30,927 nucleotides of DNA, taken from the NCBI GenBank assembly GCA_040002845.1, contig JBDUDR010000018.1, positions 1 to 30,927 on the forward strand. The letters run 5' to 3'. The position numbers and the translations under genes were made by a program. Below are positions 17,167 to 24,191 of this stretch, piece after piece; the stretch's first letter is position 1; each line of letters opens with the position of its first letter. Source of the DNA: JBDUDR01 sp040002845. Lineage in GTDB: Bacteria > Actinomycetota > Actinomycetes > Propionibacteriales > Nocardioidaceae. Under the pieces are notes generated by a model, which was not told the origin of the DNA, made no database searches, and saw only the letters and a list, made by a program, of their open reading frames with translations.

Positions 17167-17802
17167 GTGGATACGAGACCGGTCGCACCGCGGCACATCA
17201 CCGTGCCGGCGAACCGGTTGCGCGGGTGGCTGGCCGAGCTGGGCGATCGACACCCCGGCCTGACCTGGACGCGAAGCCGCGAGGAGGCGGTCGCCGCGGC
17301 GGATGATGGCGCTTGGGTGCGCGTACACATCCCGTTCCAGCCCGCCGGTGAGGACTGGGTGGCACACTGCGAAGAGGCGCGCCGGCTCGGGCTCCTGCTG
17401 GTGCGCCGCGGCGGGTTCGGCGTCGGGGTGACCCGTGCGGGTGTATTGACCGCGAGCAAGGTGGGGTCCAGGCATGTGCAGGGCAAGACGAAGGCCGGCG
17501 GTTGGAGCCAGCAGCGATTTGCCAGACGCCGTGGCAACCAGGCGCGGGTGGCTTTCATGGCTGCCGCCGATGCCTGCGCTGGACTGCTGATGGCTGAGAT
17601 GGACGCACTGGACGGCCTGGTCACCGGGGGAGATCGGTCGGCGGTGGCGCGCGTGCTCGAGGATCCGCGGTTGGCACCCCTCGCCGCGCTGCCGGCAGGG
17701 CGGTTCCTGCCGGTCGCGGACCCACGCCAGCGAGTGCTGGTGCAGGCGGCCCGCGACGCGACCCGGATCGAGATCGAGATCTGGGATCCGTCAGCCGTCT
17801 AG
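17167..17802 (+). CDS. acVLRF1-like peptidyl-tRNA hydrolase (Vms1/eRF1-like)
   Basis: Protein of 211 residues resembling the actinobacterial Vms1-like release factor family, which releases nascent chains from tRNA on stalled ribosomes or split 50S subunits. The diagnostic part is the basic segment GKTKAGGWSQQRFARRRGNQ (about residues 105-124), where GGWSQQRF corresponds to the GSQ/GGQ-like release loop with catalytic Gln. An N-terminal alpha/beta domain precedes it, and a final domain ends in EIEIWDP. The start is GTG 17167 with AGGAG 6 nt upstream. It sits 23 nt after sufT and is probably cotranscribed with suf. Its stop overlaps the zinc peptidase gene tail-to-tail by 12 bp. Function is inferred from family resemblance. 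Confidence 0.85.
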   Translation: MDTRPVAPRHITVPANRLRGWLAELGDRHPGLTWTRSREEAVAAADDGAWVRVHIPFQPAGEDWVAHCEEARRLGLLLVRRGGFGVGVTRAGVLTASKVGSRHVQGKTKAGGWSQQRFARRRGNQARVAFMAAADACAGLLMAEMDALDGLVTGGDRSAVARVLEDPRLAPLAALPAGRFLPVADPRQRVLVQAARDATRIEIEIWDPSAV

Positions 17803-18744
17803 GTTGTCGGTGCCGAACGTGTCACATGCCTTGATCGTGCCGTCCGTCATGCCGACCGTGAACCAGTGCTGCCGCTCAGCAGACGATCCATGCGTCCACT
17901 GGTCAGGGTCGACGCGGCCCGACGTCTGCTGCTGGATCCGGTCGTCCCCGACCGCGCGTGCAGAGTCCAGTGCCCGGTTGATGTCGTCGGTGGTGAGATC
18001 GAGGATGAAGGGCTCACCCCCCGCATCCTGGGCCGTGGTGGCGTACTTCGCCCAGATCCCGGCGAAGCAGTCGGCCTGCAGCTCGAGGCGTACGGAGTCG
18101 CTCTTCGGGCCCTGCTGGGTCTTGACCTGATCCATCGTGCCCAGCAGGTCTTGCACATGATGGCCATACTCGTGGGCAAGCACGTAGGCCTCCGCGAACG
18201 GCCCTCCGGATGCTCCCAGCTGACCCTGCAGCATGTCGTGGAAGAACGTCAGGTCGATGTAGACGACCTTGTCGGCGGGGCAGTAGAAGGGGCCGACCGC
18301 CGACGTCGCATTGCCGCACCCCGTAGATGTCGACCCGGTGAACCACGTGGTGGGGACCGCGGTGTACGTGGTCCCCGTCTGCTGCGGGAGAGCATTGGTC
18401 CAGTAGGACTGGATCGAGTTGACATCGGCGACGATCGCGCAGTCTTTGTACTTGTTGGCGTCTGCCCCGGTCTGGCAGCGTTCGACGACGTCGGAATCGG
18501 AGCTGGTGCCCGCTTCGGTGGACGCGGACGAGCCGCTTGGCTCGCCGCCACCGGACTTCCAGACCACGAACGCGATGACCAGGGCGATGATGACACCCAC
18601 GATGCCGCCGCCGACCGGCAAGCCGCTGGGGAGCCCGCCTCTACCAGTCGGAAGGCCAGGAAGCCCGCCGCCGCCCGATGTCGCTCGACCACGGCGGTCT
18701 CGAATCTGCTTCGTGTCCAGTCTTGCCTTCGGGTTGAACTTCAT
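17791..18744 (-). CDS. Membrane-anchored neutral zinc metallopeptidase (YpfJ family)
   Basis: Predicted zinc peptidase of 317 residues. The N-terminus MKFNPKARLDT is followed by a Gly/Pro-rich stretch, one transmembrane helix at about 47-63, a Ser-rich linker, and then an extracytoplasmic catalytic domain. HEYGH at 191-195 supplies two zinc ligands and the catalytic Glu; ELQADCFAG (from 221) supplies the third ligand. Several cysteines (near 90, 102, 143, 155) may form disulfides outside the cell. ATG 18744 was chosen over a longer in-frame form because AAGGGA lies 7 nt upstream and the product then starts like its homologues. The substrate is unknown. It is convergent with, and overlaps, the acVLRF1-like gene. 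Confidence 0.9.
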   Translation of the reverse strand: MKFNPKARLDTKQIRDRRGRATSGGGGLPGLPTGRGGLPSGLPVGGGIVGVIIALVIAFVVWKSGGGEPSGSSASTEAGTSSDSDVVERCQTGADANKYKDCAIVADVNSIQSYWTNALPQQTGTTYTAVPTTWFTGSTSTGCGNATSAVGPFYCPADKVVYIDLTFFHDMLQGQLGASGGPFAEAYVLAHEYGHHVQDLLGTMDQVKTQQGPKSDSVRLELQADCFAGIWAKYATTAQDAGGEPFILDLTTDDINRALDSARAVGDDRIQQQTSGRVDPDQWTHGSSAERQHWFTVGMTDGTIKACDTFGTDNLDG

Positions 18745-18792
18745 GCTGGTGTCCCTTACCGTGGCGCGGCTCCATGGCTGCCTGTACGCCCG

Positions 18793-18799
18793 TAGACTA
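18793..18799. promoter_or_regulatory. Symmetric -10 region, possibly bidirectional
   Basis: The bases TAGACTA at 18793-18799 contain TAGACT on the plus strand and TAGTCT on the minus strand, both fitting the TANNNT -10 pattern. The plus orientation points to the short ORF and ABC-F gene. The minus orientation points to the zinc peptidase, whose start is about 50 nt away. No strong -35 is visible on either side. Confidence 0.35.
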
Positions 18800-18804
18800 G
18801 ACGC

Positions 18805-18825
18805 ATGACGAGCCTCCAGGACTAA
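18805..18825 (+). CDS. Possible leaderless six-residue leader ORF (MTSLQD)
   Basis: ATG at 18805 follows TAGACT (18793-18798) by exactly 6 nt, as in leaderless actinobacterial genes, and the frame stops at TAA 18823 after MTSLQD. It lies 89 nt before the ABC-F start. Leader peptides often control antibiotic-responsive ABC-F genes by ribosome stalling, so this could be a regulatory leader. Such a short ORF can occur by chance, so confidence is low. Confidence 0.3.
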   Translation: MTSLQD

Positions 18826-18894
18826 GGCGACGCTCGGGCAGGGCATCGACGCAGGCGCATCCGTCCGCAGCCGCCGTCATCACATCCCGTCGCC
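18826..18894 (+). promoter_or_regulatory. Possible attenuator-like RNA structure before the ABC-F gene
   Basis: GGCGACG (18826-18832) begins directly after the leader stop codon and is perfectly complementary to CGTCGCC (18888-18894), which ends 20 nt before the ABC-F ATG. Nested inside, GAC (18848-18850) and GGCG (18854-18857) can pair with CGCC and GTC (18872-18878). The layout would let a ribosome at the leader ORF influence folding near the ABC-F start. GC-rich sequence gives many chance stems, so this is tentative. Confidence 0.25.
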
Positions 18895-18914
18895 CCAAAA
18901 GAGCTCACCCTCAC

Positions 18915-20513
18915 ATGATCACCGCCCACAATCTGCAGGTCCGCGCTGGTGCGCGGCTGTTGATCGGTGCTGCCACATTCCGGGTGGGCGCCGGAGACAA
19001 GATCGGGCTGGTGGGCCGGAACGGAGCCGGCAAGACCACCCTCACCAGGGTTCTTGCCGGTGAGGCTCAGCCGGCGGGCGGCAGCGTCCGGGTCACCAGC
19101 AGTGTGGGATACCTGCCTCAGGACTCGCGGTCCGGTGACCCAGACGGCCTGGCGCGGGAGCGGATCTTGTCGGCCCGCGGTCTCGACGACGTAGTGGCTC
19201 GGCTGCGCTCGGCCGAGCATGAGATGGCTACCACGAGCGGCGACCACCAAGAACGCGCCATGCGGCGGTACGCCAGGGCGGATGCCGAATTACACGCCGG
19301 AGGTGGTTATGCCGCCGAGTCGCAGGCCGCTCAGATCGCGGCCAGCCTCGGGCTGGACGACCGTGTTCTCGGCCAACCGCTGGGGACCCTCTCCGGCGGT
19401 CAGCGCCGCCGGGTGGAGCTGTCCCGGATTCTGTTCTCCGGCGCGGAGATACTGCTGCTCGACGAACCCACCAACCATCTGGACGCGGACTCGATCCGCT
19501 GGCTGCGTGACTTCTTGAAGTCGCGGCAGGGGGGCCTGGTGGTGATCAGTCACGACGTGTCGTTGCTGGACACGACGGTGAACAGGGTGTTCCATCTCGA
19601 CGCCAACCGCGCCGAGATCGACGTCTACAACCTGGGCTGGCGGGCTTACCTGCAACAGCGTGAGACAGATGAACGGCGCCGGCGCCGGGAGCGGGCCAAC
19701 GCGGAGCGGAAGGCGGGGGCGCTGATGGAGCAGGCGAACAAGATGCGCGCGAAGGCCACCAAGGCCACCGCAGCCCAGCAGATGGCGCGCCGTGCCGAAC
19801 GTCTGGTCGCTGGGCTGGAAGCGGAGCGACGCAGCGACCGAGTCGCGAAGATCAAGTTCCCGGCTCCCGCTCCGTGCGGCCGGACGCCGCTGACCGCGGT
19901 CGGACTGTCCAAGTCGTACGGGTCGCTGGAGGTGTTCACCGACGTGGACCTGGCCGTCGACCGGGGCAGTCGGGTGGTCGTGCTGGGCCTCAACGGCGCA
20001 GGTAAGACGACCTTGCTGCGCCTTCTGGCAGGCATCGATCAACCGGACACCGGAGTGGTCGAGCCGGGGCACGGGCTCAAGCTCGGCTACTACGCACAGG
20101 AGCACGAGACCCTGGACGAGCAGGTGACCGTGCTCGAGAACGTGCTGCACGCCGCGCCCGATCTGAGTGCAGGAGATGCGCGTTCGGTTCTTGGATCCTT
20201 CCTGTTCTCCGGCGACGACAGTGCCAAACCGACCAGTATTCTGTCGGGTGGTGAGAAGACCAGGCTCGCGCTGGCGACGCTCGTCGTCTCGTCGGCCAAC
20301 GTCTTGCTGCTCGACGAGCCCACGAACAACCTCGACCCCACCTCCCGCCGTGAGGTGCTCGGTGCGATCCGGGCGTACGCAGGTGCGATCGTGCTGGTGA
20401 CGCATGACGAGGGCGCCGTGGAGGCTCTTCGTCCCGATCGTGTCCTGTTGCTGCCCGACGGCGACGAGGACCTGTGGGGCTCGGACTATCTCGACCTGGT
20501 GGCACTGGCCTGA
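18915..20513 (+). CDS. ABC-F family ATPase (ribosome-associated)
   Basis: Soluble protein of 532 residues with two ABC ATPase domains and no membrane segments. The first Walker A is GRNGAGKTT at 34-42, with signature LSGGQ at 159-163 and LLLDEPTNHLD at 180-190. A charged alpha-helical P-site-tRNA-interaction linker spans about 240-320 (many Arg/Glu/Lys/Ala). The second Walker A is GLNGAGKTT at 358-366, with signature LSGGEK and LLLDEPTNNLD. ABC-F proteins act on the ribosomal E site, either in housekeeping translation (EttA-like) or antibiotic protection; I cannot assign the subgroup. The position matches M. tuberculosis Rv1473 as I recall. ATG 18915 has only a weak ribosome-binding site (AAAAGAG, about 11 nt upstream). 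Confidence 0.93.
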   Translation: MITAHNLQVRAGARLLIGAATFRVGAGDKIGLVGRNGAGKTTLTRVLAGEAQPAGGSVRVTSSVGYLPQDSRSGDPDGLARERILSARGLDDVVARLRSAEHEMATTSGDHQERAMRRYARADAELHAGGGYAAESQAAQIAASLGLDDRVLGQPLGTLSGGQRRRVELSRILFSGAEILLLDEPTNHLDADSIRWLRDFLKSRQGGLVVISHDVSLLDTTVNRVFHLDANRAEIDVYNLGWRAYLQQRETDERRRRRERANAERKAGALMEQANKMRAKATKATAAQQMARRAERLVAGLEAERRSDRVAKIKFPAPAPCGRTPLTAVGLSKSYGSLEVFTDVDLAVDRGSRVVVLGLNGAGKTTLLRLLAGIDQPDTGVVEPGHGLKLGYYAQEHETLDEQVTVLENVLHAAPDLSAGDARSVLGSFLFSGDDSAKPTSILSGGEKTRLALATLVVSSANVLLLDEPTNNLDPTSRREVLGAIRAYAGAIVLVTHDEGAVEALRPDRVLLLPDGDEDLWGSDYLDLVALA

Positions 20514-20587
20514 CCTGGTGACCGAGGGAATCAACCATCTGATGATCGCGTTGAACGGGGCGAACATACCCGGCAGGGGGAATGCGC

Positions 20588-22486
20588 ATGAGCTCGGCTG
20601 GTAGCCGATATCACGCATATCGCGCGTACACCGCGAACGCGGACGTCGCGAAGCAAAAGCTGGCGCCCGGAACGCTGCGGCGTGTGCTGGTCTTCGCGAA
20701 GCCTCACTCCCGGAAGATCGTCGCCTTTCTGCTCCTGACCGTGCTCGACTCCGCCTTGGCGGTGGTTGCGCCGTTCCTGTTCAAGACGATCGTCGACGAC
20801 GGTGTGCTCAAGCACAACGCTCGCCTGGTGACGTGGATCGCGGTCGGCATCGCCGCTCTGGCGTTCGTCCAGGCTGCCCTGACCCTGATCGAGCGTTGGT
20901 ACTCCTCACGCATCGGCGAAGGACTCATATTCGACCTTCGCACCAAGGTGTTCTCCCACGTCCAGAAGATGCCGCTCGCGTTCTTCACCCGGACCCAGAC
21001 CGGTGCCTTGGTCTCTCGGTTGAACAACGACGTCATCGGCGCACAACGCGCGTTCACATCGACCTTGTCCGGGGTGATCAGCAACGTGATCAGCCTGCTG
21101 CTGGTCGGGGTGGCGATGCTGGTGCTTTCTTGGCAGATCACCCTGATCGCGGTGGCCATGCTGCCCGTGTTCTTGATCCCCGCCAAATGGGCGGGACGCA
21201 AGCTGGCCGGTCTCACCTACGACCAGATGCAGCTGAACTCCCAGATGTCGTCGATGATGACCGAGCGGTTCAACGTCGGTGGCGCGATGCTGGTCAAGCT
21301 GTTCGGCCGCCAGACCGACGAGGATTTCGAGTTCAGCAGGCGCTCGGCGGGTGTGCGCGACCTGGGCGTCCAGAGCGCGATGGTCGGCAGCATCTTCTTC
21401 TCCGCCTTGACCTTGGTCGCCGCGATAGCCACCGCGATCGTCTACGGCGTCGGCGGAGTGTTCGCGGTCCACGGACAGCTCAGCGTGGGGACCCTGCTCG
21501 CACTCGCCGCCCTGCTTGGCCAGCTGTACGGTCCGCTCACCGCCCTGGCGAACGTGAGAGTCGACGTCATGACGGCCCTGGTTTCGTTCTCGCGAGTCTT
21601 TGAAGTCCTCGACCTCGAGCCGATGATCAGCGAGCCGGCGGACCCCGTCCGCCTGCCACCCGACGCAGCGAGCGTGGAGTTCGACCACGTCGGCTTCCAT
21701 TACCCGAGCGCCGACGAGATCTCCCTGGCCAGTCTCGAGTCGGTGGCGGTGCTGGACTCGCGAAGCGGCACTCAGGTGCTCGACGACGTGAGCTTCTCGG
21801 TCCACCCCGGACAGCTGATCGCGCTCGTGGGTCCATCGGGAGCCGGGAAGACCACCATCACCAACCTGGTGGCGCGACTTTACGACGTGACCTCCGGGTC
21901 GGTCCGGGTGGGCGGACTCGACGTCCGTGACCTGTCCTCGACGTCGCTCCACCACGCCATCGGGTACGTCACCCAAGAGGCTCACATGTTCCACGACACG
22001 ATACGGGGCAACCTGCTCTACGCCCGCCCGGGGGCCACCGAGCAGCAGTTGTACGACGCCCTCAGGGCCGCCCAGATCGAGCCGCTGGTGGCCTCGCTGC
22101 CCGACGGCCTGGACACCCTGGTCGGTGACCGCGGCTACCGGCTGTCAGGAGGGGAACGCCAGCGGCTCGCGATCGCCCGGCTGCTGCTCAAGGCCCCCCG
22201 CATAGTGATCCTCGACGAGGCGACCGCACACCTCGACTCCGAGTCCGAGGTAGCCGTGCAGCGTGCTCTCGACGCCGCTCTGGAGGGACGCACCTCGCTG
22301 GTCATCGCGCACAGACTCTCGACCGTCCGTAACGCCGACGAGATCCTGGTCGTCGATGACGGCCAGATCGTCGAGCGCGGCACTCACCTCGAGCTGCTCG
22401 ACCTCGATGGCACTTATGCCGACCTCTACCGGACCCAGTTCCTGCCCGCCGCCGAACAGCAGAAGGACGCGCTCCTGCAGGCCTGA
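20588..22486 (+). CDS. ABC exporter, fused transmembrane and ATPase domains
   Basis: Half-transporter of the type I exporter (MsbA/LmrA-like) class, 632 residues, expected to act as a homodimer in the inner membrane. About six membrane helices lie between residues 35 and 330. The ATPase has Walker A GPSGAGKTT at 415-423, signature LSGGERQR at 519-526, Walker B IVILDEATAHLD and switch histidine in VIAHRLSTV. An insertion rich in Ser/Leu/Glu (ADEISLASLESV) sits between the A-loop region and Walker A; I recall it in other actinobacterial homologues. ATG 20588 is favoured over 20582 because AGGGGG lies 7 nt upstream. It is 74 nt after the ABC-F gene. Substrate unknown. Confidence 0.9.
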   Translation: MSSAGSRYHAYRAYTANADVAKQKLAPGTLRRVLVFAKPHSRKIVAFLLLTVLDSALAVVAPFLFKTIVDDGVLKHNARLVTWIAVGIAALAFVQAALTLIERWYSSRIGEGLIFDLRTKVFSHVQKMPLAFFTRTQTGALVSRLNNDVIGAQRAFTSTLSGVISNVISLLLVGVAMLVLSWQITLIAVAMLPVFLIPAKWAGRKLAGLTYDQMQLNSQMSSMMTERFNVGGAMLVKLFGRQTDEDFEFSRRSAGVRDLGVQSAMVGSIFFSALTLVAAIATAIVYGVGGVFAVHGQLSVGTLLALAALLGQLYGPLTALANVRVDVMTALVSFSRVFEVLDLEPMISEPADPVRLPPDAASVEFDHVGFHYPSADEISLASLESVAVLDSRSGTQVLDDVSFSVHPGQLIALVGPSGAGKTTITNLVARLYDVTSGSVRVGGLDVRDLSSTSLHHAIGYVTQEAHMFHDTIRGNLLYARPGATEQQLYDALRAAQIEPLVASLPDGLDTLVGDRGYRLSGGERQRLAIARLLLKAPRIVILDEATAHLDSESEVAVQRALDAALEGRTSLVIAHRLSTVRNADEILVVDDGQIVERGTHLELLDLDGTYADLYRTQFLPAAEQQKDALLQA

Positions 22487-22530
22487 CCGCCCCATTGGCC
22501 AAGCTGCGGCGATGCGAAAGGATGTCTCGG

Positions 22531-23289
22531 GTGGACCTTGGACTCTCCGGACGTGTATTCGTCGTGACCGGTGGGAGCCGTGGCCTCGGCAGGGCCGGCG
22601 CGTCCGCGCTGGTGGCAGAGGGCGCGCGCGTGGTCGTGTCATCCCGCAGCCCCGGGTCGATCGACGACGTCGTCCGGGCGCTGGGTGACTCTGCCTGCGT
22701 GGGTGTGGTCGCCGACAACGCCGACGAGGACACACCCGCCCGGCTCGCGGCCGCGGCGACCGGCAGCTTCGGTCGGCTCGACGGCGCGCTGATCAGTGTC
22801 GGAGGGCCGCCGCCAGGCTCCGTCATGGAGGTTCAGGACGAGCAGTGGCGAGCCGCCTTCGAGTCAGTGTTCCTCGGGGCAGTGCGCATGGCTCGCACGC
22901 TGGCCGCCTCCATGGATGCCGGCGGTGCTCTCGCCTTCGTCCTGTCGTCCTCTGTCCGGCAGCCGATAGCCGGCCTCAGCATCTCCAATGGCCTGCGCCC
23001 CGGTCTGGCGATGGTGGCCAAGACGATGGCCGACGAGCTCGGGCCCCAAGGCATCCGGTTCGTGGGCCTGCTGCCCGGTCGCATCGACACCGAACGGACG
23101 CGCGAGCTCGAACAGCTGGCTGATGACCCGGCGAGTGAGCGGGCCGCCGTCGTCGCGGCAATCCCGCTGCGCAGGTATGGCAGGCCGGAAGAGTTCGGAG
23201 CAGTCGCGGCGTTCGCCTTGTCTTCGGCGGCGTCCTACCTGACCGGCGCGATGATCCCTGTCGATGGGGGAGCCTTGCGAGCGCTCTGA
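22531..23289 (+). CDS. Short-chain dehydrogenase/reductase-like protein, atypical active site
   Basis: Rossmann-fold SDR of 252 residues. The nucleotide-binding motif TGGSRGLG lies near the N-terminus, and the C-terminal segment GAMIPVDGGALRAL is typical of SDRs. The catalytic region is unusual: after LSSSVRQPIAG the usual YxxxK is replaced by SNGLR (sequence GLSISNGLRPGLAMVAKTMADEL in overview), so the Tyr and Lys positions read Ser and Arg. The serine of the triad appears to be kept. I chose GTG 22531 because AAAGGA is about 8 nt upstream and the product starts MDLGLSGR like relatives; ATG 22522 is possible. It begins 44 nt after the exporter gene and may be cotranscribed. The substrate is unknown, and normal oxidoreductase chemistry is doubtful. 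Confidence 0.85.
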   Translation: MDLGLSGRVFVVTGGSRGLGRAGASALVAEGARVVVSSRSPGSIDDVVRALGDSACVGVVADNADEDTPARLAAAATGSFGRLDGALISVGGPPPGSVMEVQDEQWRAAFESVFLGAVRMARTLAASMDAGGALAFVLSSSVRQPIAGLSISNGLRPGLAMVAKTMADELGPQGIRFVGLLPGRIDTERTRELEQLADDPASERAAVVAAIPLRRYGRPEEFGAVAAFALSSAASYLTGAMIPVDGGALRAL

Positions 23290-23293
23290 CGTC

Positions 23294-24082
23294 TCAGGCG
23301 CCGGCGTCTGTCAGGCCGATTTGCGCCGCTGCGGCGGGTTGGTCGCCAGTGGCTCGCTGACGAGTCTGCGCCTCTGTGTACGCGAAGTAGAACCAGCCGA
23401 CCACGGCGAGCCCGGCGAAGAAGAACCATTGCAGCCCGTAGAACAAGTGTGGGCCGGAGCTCAGCCCCGGTGCGTCTGTGCGGCGCAACGGAATGCTCGG
23501 GACGGGGTCCGACGAGGTCATCGACACGTACCCGTCGTGGATAGGGTACGGAAGGGTGGGCGCGATCGCCGGGCTGGAGATGAGCCGGACAGACCCTGAC
23601 TGGACCCGCAACTGGTCGTCGCTGCCGTCCTGGTCGGGCATCAGCCATCCGGTGAGCCGCACCTGCCCGGTGGGAGGGGCCGGAACCTGGACTTCGTGCG
23701 TGATGTTGTTCCCGGTCGGCAGCCAACCCCGGTCGACCAGCGCGGCAGACCCACTGACCTGGCGGATGGGGGTCAAGACGTCGACACCGAGGGCTCCGTC
23801 GCGGGTCTGGTAGCGAACCAGGATCTGATGGGTCGCATCGAACGTCCCCGTCACGTTTACCTGCCGCCAGGCGAGGTCGTCCTGGACCGTTTCGGTCGGG
23901 GCCACGACGCTGTCGAGAGCAGCCGGTGCCGCAGCCAGATTCCGCTCGATCACTGCATTGTTCGCGTGCCGCTCGGCTAGTCGGTGGAACTGCCAGATCC
24001 CCAGCCGGACGAACAGCAGCGACAGCGCTACCACGAGGAGGGCGAAGCCGATCCAGCGGCGGCTCAGCACGAAGCGATACAC
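23294..24082 (-). CDS. SURF1 family cytochrome oxidase assembly protein
   Basis: Membrane protein of 262 residues assisting cytochrome c oxidase assembly, probably heme a delivery. The first transmembrane helix is at about 11-27 and runs into the family motif GIWQFHR (28-34). The periplasmic domain has DGALGVDVLTPI and LVDRGWLP, and a second helix comes late (around 210-236). The start is GTG 24082; GAGGG abuts it, so an internal GTG four codons later (MLSRRW...) is also possible. The stop is 4 bp from the convergent SDR stop. It is divergent from moaA. It fits functionally with ctaA and ctaB elsewhere in the window. Confidence 0.92.
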   Translation of the reverse strand: MYRFVLSRRWIGFALLVVALSLLFVRLGIWQFHRLAERHANNAVIERNLAAAPAALDSVVAPTETVQDDLAWRQVNVTGTFDATHQILVRYQTRDGALGVDVLTPIRQVSGSAALVDRGWLPTGNNITHEVQVPAPPTGQVRLTGWLMPDQDGSDDQLRVQSGSVRLISSPAIAPTLPYPIHDGYVSMTSSDPVPSIPLRRTDAPGLSSGPHLFYGLQWFFFAGLAVVGWFYFAYTEAQTRQRATGDQPAAAAQIGLTDAGA

Positions 24083-24179
24083 CCTCAGAACCTAACCCGG
24101 CGCACCAATCTCCGGGTGCCAGGGGACGCCCCCCGTCTCGGTGCCGACCACGACCATCACCCCCGGGTCCGCGGCCCCG

Positions 24180-24185
24180 TAGGCT
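24180..24185 (+). promoter_or_regulatory. moaA -10 element, leaderless transcript predicted
   Basis: TAGGCT is followed by six G residues and then the GTG start of moaA at 24192. The spacing places the transcription start at or next to the start codon. The six Gs could also act as a poor ribosome-binding site, but they abut the start codon. No good -35 is seen. Confidence 0.45.
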
Positions 24186-24191
24186 GGGGGG

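Noticed and set aside
19290..20618. A 442-codon minus-strand frame opposite the ABC-F gene
   Set aside because: No domain is recognisable, and the plus-strand ABC-F protein is intact in both ATPase domains.
20906..21994. A 362-codon minus-strand frame inside the ABC exporter gene
   Set aside because: Composition is dominated by His/Asp/Gly/Arg antisense bias; the plus strand encodes a full exporter with all ATPase motifs.
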